Positions 8,315 through 16,822 of a stretch of 64,000 bases of DNA are shown piece by piece; position 1 is the stretch's first letter, and every line of letters begins with the position of its first letter. Source of the DNA: JAAFHI01 sp039793685 (GTDB lineage: Bacteria; Acidobacteriota; Blastocatellia; Chloracidobacteriales; Chloracidobacteriaceae); the NCBI GenBank assembly GCA_039793685.1, contig JBDRAL010000074.1, positions 6,707 through 70,706 on the forward strand, in the 5' to 3' direction. The notes below the pieces were generated by a model that saw only the letters and a list, made by a program, of their open reading frames with translations, was not told where the DNA came from and searched no databases. A program made the translations under genes and the position numbers.

Positions 8315-8740
8315 TTAAACAATTAATGTCGCAAGCTTCCCCGGGACGGGCGTCAGTTCGCCGTGGGGGAACTCCCCCGCCTTGTAGGCCAGCCAGAGCG
8401 CGTTGAGCCAGTCGTCCTGAAAATCGTTTCGCAGGGCCGACCAGAACAACCCGAAGTCGTCGGAGATGGAACCAGCGGTTTCCCCGCCTGCGGTGGTATA
8501 CGCCGCCTGAAAAACATCCTTTCGAAACGCCGTTTCTTCGCGGGTTTCATCTTTTGAAAGCGGTTTTTGCGTTTGAAGGTTTTCGAGCGCGGTGTATACC
8601 CGAACCCATGGTGCTTCAAAGGGTTCCGAGTCGCGGGCGTCGAGCAGGTCATCAATCGAGGCTGAATCAACGGAATCCAATCCCGAGAGAAAAATTTCCG
8701 TTTCGATGAACGCTCGAAGGGCTGCGACCTCTTTGTGCAT
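8315..8740 (-). CDS. Hypothetical protein in the SUKH-like cluster
   Basis: A 141-residue soluble, helix-rich acidic protein. No signal peptide, membrane segment or known motif is seen; it has a tryptophan-rich segment (DDWLNALWLAYKAGEFP). The ATG at 8740 follows AGGTGA. It is the first gene of a same-strand group of three (8315-8740, 7713-8264, 7396-7680) with gaps of 32-50 bp, so an operon is plausible. I do not recognise the family. Confidence 0.6.
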   Translation of the reverse strand: MHKEVAALRAFIETEIFLSGLDSVDSASIDDLLDARDSEPFEAPWVRVYTALENLQTQKPLSKDETREETAFRKDVFQAAYTTAGGETAGSISDDFGLFWSALRNDFQDDWLNALWLAYKAGEFPHGELTPVPGKLATLIV

Positions 8741-8780
8741 GGTTCACCTGGCTCGGGGGAATGGCAATTTGGCATTGGTA

Positions 8781-8882
8781 CCCATAGCCTTGCCCGAGCG
8801 CTCCGGCTATGGGCTATCCTCTTTTCAATCAATATTTTAAAGAAGATAGCCCACATCCGGAGCGCTTTGGCGAGGATGTGGG
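8781..8882. repeat. Pair of REP-like hairpins in opposite orientation
   Basis: Hairpin 1 pairs CCCATAGCC (8781) with GGCTATGGG (8805). Hairpin 2 pairs CCCACATCC (8850) with GGATGTGGG (8874). Read on the opposite strand, the second loop (TCGCCAAAGCGCTCC) is nearly the first loop (TTGCCCGAGCGCTCC). Stems differ but stay paired. The same family recurs at 46251-46367. It lies just downstream of serS. Confidence 0.85.
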
Positions 8883-8900
8883 TAATTGTGTTTTGAGGTT

Positions 8901-10181
8901 CTACGCCGAGATTTTTTCCATCCCGCCGAGGTAGGGCCGCAGCGCCTTCGGGATTTCCACCGAGCCGTCCGCCTGCTGGTAGTTTTCGAGAATGGCGAGC
9001 CACGTCCGACCGACGGCGAGGCCCGAGCCGTTGAGCGTATGGACGAATTCCGGCTTCGCGCCGGCTTCGCGCCGGAAGCGGATGTTCGCCCGCCGCGCCT
9101 GAAATGCCTCGCAGTTCGAGCAGGACGAAATCTCGCGGTAGGTTTTCTGGCTCGGCAGCCAGACTTCCAGGTCGTACGTCTTGGCCGCCGAAAAGCCCAT
9201 ATCTCCCGTCGCCAGAACGATTTTCCGGTAGGGTAGCTCCAGCCGTTGCAGGATTGTCTCGGCGTTCGCGGCCAGTTTGTCGAGTTCGTTGTAGCTCTCT
9301 TCCGGCTTCGTCAGCTTCACCAGTTCCACCTTGTCGAACTGGTGCTGGCGGATCATGCCGCGCGTATCGCGTCCGTAGCTGCCCGCCTCGCTGCGGAAAC
9401 AGGGCGTGTAGGCGGTGAACCGGAGCGGCAGTTGCGCGCCGTCGAGAATTTCCCCGGAATAGTAGTTCGTGACCGGAACTTCAGCCGTTGGAATCAGATA
9501 GAGGTTGCGCTCGTCGGTCAGTTTGAAGAGGTCTTCCTCGAATTTCGGCAACTGGCCGGTGCCGAACAGCGCCGCGCCGTTGACGATGACCGGCGGCTGA
9601 ATCTCGGTGTAGCCGTGTTCGCCGGTGTGAATGTCGAGCATGAAATTGATGAGCGCGCGTTCGAGCCGCGCCCCGACGCCGGTCAGAAAGGTGAACCGCG
9701 ACGAGGCGATTTTCGTCGCGCGTTCCTGATCAAGCAGGCCGAGCGCGACGCCGATGTCGAGGTGATCCTTCGGTTCGAAATCGAAGGCGCGCGGCTCGCC
9801 CCACCGGGCGACTTCGGCGTTGGCCGACTCGTCGCCGACGGGTACGTCCGCGTGCGGAACGTTCGGCAGACCGGTCGTGATGTCGCGCAGGCGCGTCTCG
9901 ATGTCGGCGAGTTCAGTTTCGTACGCCTCGATCTTCGTTTTGACCTCGCGCATCTCCGCCCGCTTGGACTCGGCTTCGGCCTTCTGCCCGGACTTCATCA
10001 GCACGCCGATTTCCGGGCTGATGCGGTTCATCAGCGCCTTGAGGGCTTCGGATTCGGTGATGAGGCGGCGGCGGGTGACATCGAGTTCGGCGAACTCGTC
10101 GAGGGTGAGCGACGAGCGCCGGTCGGCGAGCATCTGTTTGACGGCATCGGGGTTGGCGCGAATGAAATCGACGGCGAGCAT
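8901..10181 (-). CDS. serS: Seryl-tRNA synthetase
   Basis: The 426-residue class II enzyme charges tRNA-Ser (and tRNA-Sec where present) with serine. Residues 1-110 are the long coiled-coil tRNA-binding arm (DEFAELDVTRRRLITES through EAYETELADIE). The catalytic core has motif 2, FRSEAGSYGRDTRGMIRQHQF, and motif 3, SGLAVGRTWLAILENYQ, ending at the typical KALRPYLGG. The start at 10181 (MLAVDFIRANPDAVKQ) matches the family N-terminus. It stands alone; a small hypothetical gene lies directly upstream on the same strand. Confidence 0.97.
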   Translation of the reverse strand: MLAVDFIRANPDAVKQMLADRRSSLTLDEFAELDVTRRRLITESEALKALMNRISPEIGVLMKSGQKAEAESKRAEMREVKTKIEAYETELADIETRLRDITTGLPNVPHADVPVGDESANAEVARWGEPRAFDFEPKDHLDIGVALGLLDQERATKIASSRFTFLTGVGARLERALINFMLDIHTGEHGYTEIQPPVIVNGAALFGTGQLPKFEEDLFKLTDERNLYLIPTAEVPVTNYYSGEILDGAQLPLRFTAYTPCFRSEAGSYGRDTRGMIRQHQFDKVELVKLTKPEESYNELDKLAANAETILQRLELPYRKIVLATGDMGFSAAKTYDLEVWLPSQKTYREISSCSNCEAFQARRANIRFRREAGAKPEFVHTLNGSGLAVGRTWLAILENYQQADGSVEIPKALRPYLGGMEKISA

Positions 10182-10212
10182 TTGGGTTGGTAAGTCCTTT
10201 TACGAATTCAGT

Positions 10213-10578
10213 TTAGAGATTTGGTGAGAGTGGGTTGCCCATCCAGTCCACTTGTATCGGGTTCTTTTTCGGCGCGAGCGACCATTCGATGACCCGCCGC
10301 ACCGTGGCGGGCGTAATTGCCGGGGTGGTGTCCCATTTCGGGCAACGTATCCGCAAGCAGCAACTACCTGCACCAGGCAAACCGGGGAATTCACGTCCGA
10401 GGACATTGAGAAAAGCGGTCTCCAGCGGTTGGCCGAGATGGAAATTGACAACAAATCGTTTATCCGGGGAGGCAATCCGGAGAATCCAGTCGGCAGAGTC
10501 ATAATCTTCCGAGACGTACCAGATAAACTCACGGTTTGCCACGGCAATTCGACGACGATTTTTCATCCTGATTGCCAT
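10213..10578 (-). CDS. Small hypothetical protein upstream of serS
   Basis: About 121 residues, basic at the N-terminus (KNRRRIAVANREF). It then has IWYVSEDYDSADWILRI, SPDKRFVVNFHLGQ and a C-terminal ITPATVRRVIEWSL helix. ATG 10578 is chosen because AAGGTGA lies 6 bp upstream; an ATG at 10629 would add 17 residues. It ends 31 bp before the serS start and may be co-transcribed with it. There is no signal peptide or known motif, and I do not recognise the family. Confidence 0.65.
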   Translation of the reverse strand: MAIRMKNRRRIAVANREFIWYVSEDYDSADWILRIASPDKRFVVNFHLGQPLETAFLNVLGREFPGLPGAGSCCLRIRCPKWDTTPAITPATVRRVIEWSLAPKKNPIQVDWMGNPLSPNL

Positions 10579-10692
10579 CTTTATCACCTTGCGAAAACCT
10601 GATGGGCCGGTTGCTGAACGCCGGTTCATTCGCTAGCCTATCGGCGTCACCGAACAGCGTCAAATCCCATTCGGCTTCAACGGAGTTCCCCC

Positions 10693-12036
10693 ATGCCAGT
10701 CGCAGTCGAAGCGCCGCGCGCGCGTCGGTCGTTTCCGGGCGCGAACATCTACAAATTTCGCACCGATGCCCTGAATTTTTTACAGGGACTTCAGCGGACG
10801 TATGGCGACATCGTCCAGTTTCATCTGGGCAACGAGCAGGTATTTCTGTTCAGCAACCCCGAACACATCCGCGAAATCCTGGTGACGAATCACAAAAACT
10901 TCACCAAAAGCCGGGGACTGGAACGCGCCAAACGATTGCTCGGAAACGGGTTATTGACGAGTGAGGGAGAATTCCACAAGCGCCAGCGGCGAATGTCGCA
11001 GCCCGCGTTTCACCGGGAACGCATCGCGGGGTACGCTCGGGTGATGGCCGAACACGCGGGCGACATGCGCGACGAGTGGAAAGCCGGCGAGCAGCGCGAC
11101 ATTGCCCGCGAGATGATGCGGCTGACGCTGCGAATCGTGGCGAAAACGCTGTTTGACGCCGACGTACGCGGGGAAATGGACGAAATCGGCTCGGCGCTGA
11201 CCACCGCGCTTGAACTTTTTTCGGCCACGATGACGCTGCCGTTCTATGACCTGATTGAAAAACTTCCCTTGCCGCAGAATCAGCGGTTTCGTTCGGCGCG
11301 GGCGCGGCTCGATTCCACCATCTACCGCATCATCGAGGACCGGCGGAAATCCAATGAAGACCGCGGCGACCTGCTGTCGATGTTGCTCATCGCGCAGGAC
11401 ACCGAGGGCGACGGTACGGGGATGACCGACCAGCAGTTGCGCGACGAGGCAATGACGATCTTCCTCGCGGGCCACGAAACGACCGCCAACGCGCTGGTCT
11501 GGACGTGGTACTTGATTTCGCAGCATCCGGAAGTCGCGGCGAAGTTTCACGCCGAAATCGACTCGGTGATCGGCGACCGCCTCCCGACGATGGAGGATTT
11601 CCCAAAACTGAAATACACCGAAATGATTTTCGCCGAGAGCATGAGGCTGTATCCGCCCGCGTGGGTGTTCGGTCGGCGGTCGATCAACGCGCACGAACTC
11701 GGCGGCTTCTCGATTCCGGCGAAAAGCATTCATCTGATGAGTCCGTACGTCGTTCATCACCTGCCGGAGTTCTTTCCCGAGCCGGACAAATTCATCCCCG
11801 AGCGCTGGACGCCCGAGGAAAAGGAAAAACGGCCCAAGTTTTCCTATTTTCCGTTCGGCGGCGGTCCGCGTCAGTGCATCGGCGAGGGGTTTGCGTGGGT
11901 GGAAGGCGTGCTGATTCTGGCGACGCTGGGCCGAAAATGGAACTTGCGGCTGGTGCCGGGCCACCGGGTCAAAACCGAGCCGTTGATCACGTTAAGGCCG
12001 AAGTACGGAATGATGATGACCGTCGAGCCGCGGTAG
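10693..12036 (+). CDS. Cytochrome P450
   Basis: The 447-residue soluble haem monooxygenase has the standard landmarks: I-helix AGHETT near residue 259, the ExxR motif ESMRLYPP near 315, the PERW segment, and the haem-binding loop FGGGPRQCIGEGFA with the thiolate Cys near 395. Overall it resembles the bacterial CYP102-domain/CYP110-like class acting on fatty acids or terpenoids, but the substrate cannot be read from sequence. The ATG follows GGAG 8 bp upstream. No redox partner gene is adjacent. The TAG stop is the first unit of a heptamer array. Confidence 0.95.
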   Translation: MPVAVEAPRARRSFPGANIYKFRTDALNFLQGLQRTYGDIVQFHLGNEQVFLFSNPEHIREILVTNHKNFTKSRGLERAKRLLGNGLLTSEGEFHKRQRRMSQPAFHRERIAGYARVMAEHAGDMRDEWKAGEQRDIAREMMRLTLRIVAKTLFDADVRGEMDEIGSALTTALELFSATMTLPFYDLIEKLPLPQNQRFRSARARLDSTIYRIIEDRRKSNEDRGDLLSMLLIAQDTEGDGTGMTDQQLRDEAMTIFLAGHETTANALVWTWYLISQHPEVAAKFHAEIDSVIGDRLPTMEDFPKLKYTEMIFAESMRLYPPAWVFGRRSINAHELGGFSIPAKSIHLMSPYVVHHLPEFFPEPDKFIPERWTPEEKEKRPKFSYFPFGGGPRQCIGEGFAWVEGVLILATLGRKWNLRLVPGHRVKTEPLITLRPKYGMMMTVEPR

Positions 12037-12072
12037 TCGCCAGTGGTCAGCCGCCAGTGGCCAGTGGGCAGT
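12034..12072. repeat. Heptamer arm (CAGTGGT type), left of small membrane gene
   Basis: Units CAGTGGT, CAGCCGC, CAGTGGC with 7-bp period begin in the P450 stop codon. The complementary arm is at 12432-12497, on the far side of the gene 12150-12476. Confidence 0.8.
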
Positions 12073-12149
12073 TTTTTGCGGGCGGAAATCCCCGGATTTG
12101 GCGAGGCGCACCCAACGGAATCCGTCACCCACCAGAAAAGGAACGCTGA

Positions 12150-12476
12150 ATGTTGTTTTACGTCTATCTGGCGGCCCTGTTTTCAGCCATCGCGGGATTG
12201 GCAACGGCGCGGCGGTTTCCGCAGCAAGCCTTTTATCTGCTTGGAGTTCCGGCGATCTTTTTCGGCGTGACTTTTTGGGCAATCTTCATTGCCCGGCTGA
12301 TGTTCATCACTCGGGAACGCGCCCTGGACAGCCCGAACGGCGATAGTCCGGCCGCTTTTCTCATCGGAATGGCCGCCGAAATTTCTTTTCTACTGATTCC
12401 GGCCATCGTCTTTGGAATGAAAGCGTCCGCCCTTGGTCGCCGGTGGTCAGCCGCCGGTCATAAAACTGGCCACTGA
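12150..12476 (+). CDS. Small inner-membrane protein with three predicted helices
   Basis: A 108-residue protein with hydrophobic segments at about residues 2-20, 28-50 and 70-90. No catalytic motif is visible. The ATG follows AAAGGAA 9 bp upstream. The last dozen residues (RRWSAAGHKTGH) are encoded by the heptamer array, and the TGA stop is itself in the array, so the original C-terminus may have been replaced. The gene sits inside a pair of complementary heptamer arms (12034-12072 and 12432-12497). I do not recognise the family. Confidence 0.65.
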   Translation: MLFYVYLAALFSAIAGLATARRFPQQAFYLLGVPAIFFGVTFWAIFIARLMFITRERALDSPNGDSPAAFLIGMAAEISFLLIPAIVFGMKASALGRRWSAAGHKTGH

Positions 12477-12497
12477 CGGCTGGTTACTGACCACTGG
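12432..12497. repeat. Heptamer arm complementary to 12034-12072
   Basis: It contains both orientations: GGTGGTCAGCCGCC, then CTGGCCACTGACGGC and CTGACCACTGG. It supplies the stop codons of both converging genes, TGA for 12150-12476 and TAA for thiE on the minus strand. Confidence 0.75.
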
Positions 12498-13104
12498 AAA
12501 ACAGGCGGATTCCCGCGATTCCCGCCGCGCCCGCCGCGAGGACCGACGACGTATTTTCCTTTGTGATTCCCCCGAGGGCGAAGACCGGGAGGCGCGCGTC
12601 GCGGACGAGTTCGGCAAAGCGTTCGAGGCCGATGGCGGTTTTGCCGGGCGTTTCGAAAACCGGTCCGCAGACGGCGAAGTCGGCGAAACCGGCGGCGGCG
12701 GCGAGTTCTTCCGCCGTGTGGGTCGAAATTCCGATGAGAAATCCCGGCGGGACGGTCCGGCGGGCGATTTCGGGTGACAGCGACCGTGTCGTCAGGTGTA
12801 CCCCCGCCGCGCCCGCCGCGAGCGCGATGTCGAATCGGTCGTTGACGAGCAGACGGGTTGCGCCTCCGGCCAGTACGGCGACCATTTCGCGCGCGATTTC
12901 AAACACGTCCCGCGCCGATAAATCCTTTTCCCGCAACTGAATAAAGTCGATTTCATCCTCGCCCGCGCGTTGCGCGAGCCGGATCAGGCGCGTCCGGGCT
13001 TCCGATTCCGAAAAGGTTTCAACCGGGGAAAAGAGGCGGCGGCGGTCGGAAATCAAATATTGGAGAAGTCTGGAGTCTGGAGTCTGGAGTCGAGAGTCAA
13101 ACAA
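12484..13104 (-). CDS. thiE: Thiamine-phosphate synthase-like protein (ThiE/TenI family)
   Basis: A TIM-barrel protein of about 200 residues. Signatures are FIQLREKDLSARD, RLLVNDRFDIAL, AGVHLTTRSLSP, CGPVFETPGK and FALGGITKENT, matching ThiE, which joins HMP-PP and the thiazole phosphate to give thiamine phosphate. TenI paralogs are an alternative because the GPVFxT loop is slightly atypical. The frame has no ATG. The natural beginning (LQYLISDRRRL) is preceded only by codons read from a GTCTGGA heptamer array, leaving TTG at 13104 or TTG at 13056 as starts. The stop TAA also lies in a repeat. thiG and thiS are 12 kb away. Confidence 0.8.
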   Translation of the reverse strand: MFDSRLQTPDSRLLQYLISDRRRLFSPVETFSESEARTRLIRLAQRAGEDEIDFIQLREKDLSARDVFEIAREMVAVLAGGATRLLVNDRFDIALAAGAAGVHLTTRSLSPEIARRTVPPGFLIGISTHTAEELAAAAGFADFAVCGPVFETPGKTAIGLERFAELVRDARLPVFALGGITKENTSSVLAAGAAGIAGIRLFSSGQ

Positions 13105-13276
13105 ACGATGAATGATGAACGATGAGCGATGAAGTTTGAAGAATCCGAAGTTGGGGATGACTCGGAAAAAAGAACTTGACGGTAAAAGCGAAAAACGAAC
13201 GCTCTACTCCAGACTCAAGACTCCAGACTCCAGACTCCAGACTCCAGACTCCAGACTCCAGACTCCAGACTCCCCA
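13067..13276. repeat. Longest heptamer locus: GTCTGGA and GATGAAC arms with about ten right-hand units
   Basis: Left side: GTCTGGA units (13067-13098), then GATGAAT/GATGAAC units (13106-13133). Right side: about ten uninterrupted ACTCCAG units (13204-13275). The spacer contains AAAAAAGAACTTGACGG, which is also seen in similar form in the locus at 19022-19197. The array overlaps the thiE start region. Confidence 0.9.
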
Positions 13277-13278
13277 AG

Positions 13279-13545
13279 TCATCCCTTCATTTCGGCGACC
13301 GACTGACGGAAATTGAAGATTTCAAGGAATCCGAGGAGGATGTTGAGCAGGCCGAGGCCGGTGACCGCGCCGCGCGCGTAGCCGCTCTGGACGACGTTGA
13401 TGATGCCGTTCAGGTGCAGCTTGGCCGACATGAAGTAGAGGAAGAAGTTGTTTTCCCAGTAGTCCGTCCACGGCAGAATCGCGAGGAGCGCGCCGATCTC
13501 GAAGCAGATGACGATGTAGAGAATGACGGACAGTTTGGCGGACAT
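13279..13545 (-). CDS. Small membrane protein, two predicted helices
   Basis: An 88-residue protein with hydrophobic stretches at about residues 6-27 (VILYIVICFEIGALLAILPW) and 58-76. The central part is SGYARGAVTGLGLLNILLGF. It ends EMKG. The start ATG at 13545 has only a weak ribosome-binding site because a TATGAAT heptamer array directly precedes it. It is followed on the same strand by the thiE repeat locus. Function unknown. Confidence 0.6.
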   Translation of the reverse strand: MSAKLSVILYIVICFEIGALLAILPWTDYWENNFFLYFMSAKLHLNGIINVVQSGYARGAVTGLGLLNILLGFLEIFNFRQSVAEMKG

Positions 13546-13552
13546 CGGCGGG

Positions 13553-13642
13553 AATTATGAATTATGAATTATGAATTATGAGTTCCGAAAAGGGGTAATG
13601 CCTCCCCCAATTCATAATTCATAACTCATAATTCATAATTAG
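13553..13642. repeat. Paired heptamer arms, TATGAAT / ATTCATA type
   Basis: The left arm has four TATGAAT units (13553-13581) and the right arm four complementary units (13610-13640), around a spacer of about 28 bp. It lies between the TPR gene end and the next gene on the same strand, so a transcript would form a long A/U-rich hairpin here. Confidence 0.9.
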
Positions 13643-13645
13643 AAA

Positions 13646-16600
13646 TCATTGTTTCGCTTTTTCGCGCAGTTCGTGGACCTTTTCGGCGACTTCGCGGTAG
13701 TTGATGTCCACGGCGTAGACCGTTTCGAACATTTCGAGGGCGGCGTCGTGACGGCCCTGTTCATCGTACGCCAGCGCGAGGTCATAGCGCATGGCCTGAT
13801 ATTCGTCTTCCGACCGGCCCGGCGCTTCCACGCCGCGTTTGAACCAGACGGCGGCGAGTTGCGGCTCGCCCTTCGACATGAAGCACAGGCCGAGCATGTT
13901 GCAGACCTGGAAGTAGTGGCCGTCGGAGGCGTTCATGTCGGTGCCGCGGAAGGCCATCTGGAATTCCTCGACGGCGTCGTCGAACAGTTCCATGTCCTTG
14001 TAGGCGAGTCCGAGGTTGTAGTGCGTCTCGAAATCGGGTTTTTCCTCGCCTTCGTCCTCGATGCTCTGTTTGAACTCGTCGAAAACATCCTGAAGTCCCG
14101 ATTCTTCGAGGCCGGCAAAAAGGTTGCTCTTGGAATCGGCTTTGGCCGGGACGGGAGCAGGCGTGGGCGGGAGCGGACCGGTGGGAATTTTTTCGACGAC
14201 CGGCGCGGCGGGAGCCGTCCCGGCAAGTTTCGCCACTTCCGGCGCGTCGAACATGCCCAGTTCGAGTTCTTCGAGGGCTTTTTCGAGATCGGAAACGAGA
14301 CCGCTGAGGAGCGTACCTTCCGAGGTCGGTTCGGAAACCGGGACTTCGGGAATGCCCGCGAAGGCCGAACCGCCTCCGCCCATCAGGGCGCCCGTCAGAT
14401 CGGTTTCATTGCCCGCTGTCGGCGTAAAGGTCGGCGCGCCGCTCGTCTGGCGGTGCAGGCGGTCAAGCCGTGAAAGGACTTCCGGGTGATTCGGGTAGTT
14501 GAGCGACAGTCGAGCCAGCGTGTCGCGGGCGACGTCGTTGTAGCCCTGCGAAAGGAAGAAATCGACGCCTTCGAGTTCTTCGCGCAGTTTCAGTTCCGAT
14601 TGAACACCGGTCTGGGGCGCCTCGGCGCCAAATTCCTGAATCGGTGGCGGCGCGAACATCTGCTGCTGCGCTTCCGAATTGAGGTTTGCGCCGACGTCGA
14701 AGACCGGTTCGAAGCCGGTGGGCGGGCCGGTGATGTGCGGCGGCGGGCCGGTGTAGAAGTCCTCCGGCGATGGGGGAGGGACAAATGCCTGCGGCGGCGG
14801 TGCGAATCCGCCGCTGGTGCTGCCGAATCCGCCTCCGAAGCTCGGCGGGGCGGGCTGGAAGTTGCCGCTCGGTGCGCCGTTGATGTCGATTTCGACTTCG
14901 GAGCCGACCGAACCGGAGGATGGCGGCATCGAGAAGGTCGAACCCGACATGCCGAAATCGTTCAGCCGCTGATTCGGATTGAGCGAGTAGGCCTCGGTCC
15001 GGAAGCGCTGGGCCTGTCCGCTGTCGCCGAGACGTTCGTAAAGGTCGGCCAGCGCGGTGGCCTGGGCGGCGGCTTTTTCAATGAGGCCGCCGTCAAGGTA
15101 CATCTGTTTGAGTCGCAGACGGGCTTCGACTGATTCGGGGGCCTTCGCGACGGCTTCCTCGATGAGTTCGACGGCCTTGTCGGCCATGCCGAGATTGGCG
15201 AACCGGTCGGCGTCGGAAAGGATTTTCTGAATATCGGCTCCGGCGGACGCGGGCGGTGTCGGCGGGGCAAAGCCTCCGAAGCCGCCTCCGGCGGGTTGAA
15301 ATTCGTTGAAACCTCCAAAGCCGCCGCCCGCTGGCGGCGCGGGAGGAGCAAAACCTCCGCTGGTGGTGCCGAAACCACCGCCGGGAGAGCCGAAGCCGCT
15401 CCCGAAATTGGGCGATTCGGCGCCGAAACCGGTGGGGGCGAAAGGCGGCGGTTCAACTGAAAAACCACTTGGGGCAACCGGCGCGAAGCCGGTCCCGGAG
15501 GTATAGCCAAAGTCGCCGGGCGGTGGTGCAAATCCGCCGCTGGGTTGAGGCGCATCCGCCGCGAATTCGAAATCCACCCGCTGACCGATGCCCGGAGAAA
15601 GCGGCGCCGTCTGGACGAGCCGGTCGCGCTCGGCGATGGTCGGGCTGATCGGGTCGGCAAAGCCAAGCGCGAGCATGCGCTGGCGGTGATTGGGTTCGTT
15701 CGGTTCGAGTTCGGCAAGCTGCCGGAGCGCTTTTTCCGCCGTGACGCGGTCGTTGTTCTGGAGGGCGGCGTCGGCGAGGTCGTTGAGCGCGTTGGCGAGT
15801 TCGTTGGTTTCGTTCATCCGCGCGTAAATGTTGACCAGACACTGGCGGGCGCGAACGTGATAGGGATCGAATTCGGTGACCGACAGCAGCAGTTCAACCC
15901 CGCGGGTTTCCTGACGGCGGGCGATCATGATGTCGGTGCAGGTTTCGACAATGCCGACGGCGCGGTCGTGCTGGCCGATGTCCACAAACTTCCGGGCCAA
16001 CTGTAAAAGATACTCAAAGCGGGACTTATCGACTTCCAGCAGCTTCATGAACGCCTGCTCGGATTCGTCGAGCAGTTCCGCCTGAAGGAAGGTCCGGCCC
16101 ATCAGGACCATCAGGTCCGGGTCGTCGGGATTGGCGTTGGCCGCGTCAGTCAGCAGCGCGACGGCGCGCGGCGTGTCGCCCTGCTTGATGAAAATGGTCG
16201 CGAGCGAATTGAGCGCGGGCTTGTTGTACGGGCTGATTTCCAGCACCCGCTGAAACGCCTGCTGCGCTTCCGGAAGGTTCGCCTTGCGGATGAGTTGCGT
16301 CCCGGCGGCGATGTAGGCTTCGACGGCCTGATCGGTCAGCCGCTCCCGGACGTAACTTTCGGCCAGTTTCAGCCGGACGGGCACGTTTTCGGGATCGAGG
16401 TCGGCGACCCGGCGCAGAATGTCGAGCGCCTGCTGTGTGCGGCCGGTCCGGGTCAACTGGTCGGCGACTTCCATGTACTGCTTGCGGGCATCCATCGCCA
16501 GCCCCTGCTTGGCGTAGAGTTCCGCGAGCTTGAGCGCGACGTCGAGGTTCGCCGGCGACAGCTTGTAGATCTTCTTGTACATGGCGATCGCCTTCAGCGT

Positions 16601-16822
16601 GAATCCGTTCTTGCTGTAGCTTTCGCCGATTTTGGTGAAGTTGAGGATCGCTTCCTCGATGCGGCCTTCCCGGACACAGAGGTCTCCGAGCGTATTGATC
16701 AGCGTGACGTCGTTCGGGTTGGCGGCGACGAGCATGCTGTATTCTTTGATGGCGGCGGCGATTTTCCCTTGCTGAACGAGCTTTTCGGCTTTTTTGAGTT
16801 CGTTGGCTTTGCTGAAAGACAT
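13646..16822 (-). CDS. Large TPR protein with Phe-Gly-rich central region
   Basis: The 1058-residue protein starts with about 400 residues of tandem tetratricopeptide repeats (for example KIAAAIKEYSMLVAANPND and GDLCVREGRIEEAILNFTKIG). A low-complexity region follows at about 440-560 and again at 660-720, rich in GGFG, SGGFAPP and FGSGFG motifs. Further TPRs occur near 560-620 and in the last 150 residues (DFETHYNLGLAYKDMELFDDAVEEFQ). No signal peptide or membrane segment is seen. The ATG follows GGGAG 8 bp upstream. It is probably a cytoplasmic scaffold. The Phe-Gly spacing resembles disordered adhesive linkers, which is inference. Confidence 0.85.
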   Translation of the reverse strand: MSFSKANELKKAEKLVQQGKIAAAIKEYSMLVAANPNDVTLINTLGDLCVREGRIEEAILNFTKIGESYSKNGFTLKAIAMYKKIYKLSPANLDVALKLAELYAKQGLAMDARKQYMEVADQLTRTGRTQQALDILRRVADLDPENVPVRLKLAESYVRERLTDQAVEAYIAAGTQLIRKANLPEAQQAFQRVLEISPYNKPALNSLATIFIKQGDTPRAVALLTDAANANPDDPDLMVLMGRTFLQAELLDESEQAFMKLLEVDKSRFEYLLQLARKFVDIGQHDRAVGIVETCTDIMIARRQETRGVELLLSVTEFDPYHVRARQCLVNIYARMNETNELANALNDLADAALQNNDRVTAEKALRQLAELEPNEPNHRQRMLALGFADPISPTIAERDRLVQTAPLSPGIGQRVDFEFAADAPQPSGGFAPPPGDFGYTSGTGFAPVAPSGFSVEPPPFAPTGFGAESPNFGSGFGSPGGGFGTTSGGFAPPAPPAGGGFGGFNEFQPAGGGFGGFAPPTPPASAGADIQKILSDADRFANLGMADKAVELIEEAVAKAPESVEARLRLKQMYLDGGLIEKAAAQATALADLYERLGDSGQAQRFRTEAYSLNPNQRLNDFGMSGSTFSMPPSSGSVGSEVEIDINGAPSGNFQPAPPSFGGGFGSTSGGFAPPPQAFVPPPSPEDFYTGPPPHITGPPTGFEPVFDVGANLNSEAQQQMFAPPPIQEFGAEAPQTGVQSELKLREELEGVDFFLSQGYNDVARDTLARLSLNYPNHPEVLSRLDRLHRQTSGAPTFTPTAGNETDLTGALMGGGGSAFAGIPEVPVSEPTSEGTLLSGLVSDLEKALEELELGMFDAPEVAKLAGTAPAAPVVEKIPTGPLPPTPAPVPAKADSKSNLFAGLEESGLQDVFDEFKQSIEDEGEEKPDFETHYNLGLAYKDMELFDDAVEEFQMAFRGTDMNASDGHYFQVCNMLGLCFMSKGEPQLAAVWFKRGVEAPGRSEDEYQAMRYDLALAYDEQGRHDAALEMFETVYAVDINYREVAEKVHELREKAKQ

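Noticed and set aside
9246..10193. Long open frame opposite serS
   Set aside because: High-GC shadow of serS; the serS frame has full motif support and the opposite frame has Arg/Asp-rich unpatterned sequence.
13204..13275. Tandem direct repeats resembling a CRISPR array
   Set aside because: Units are 7 bp, contiguous and without spacers; no cas genes are near. It is a heptamer array.
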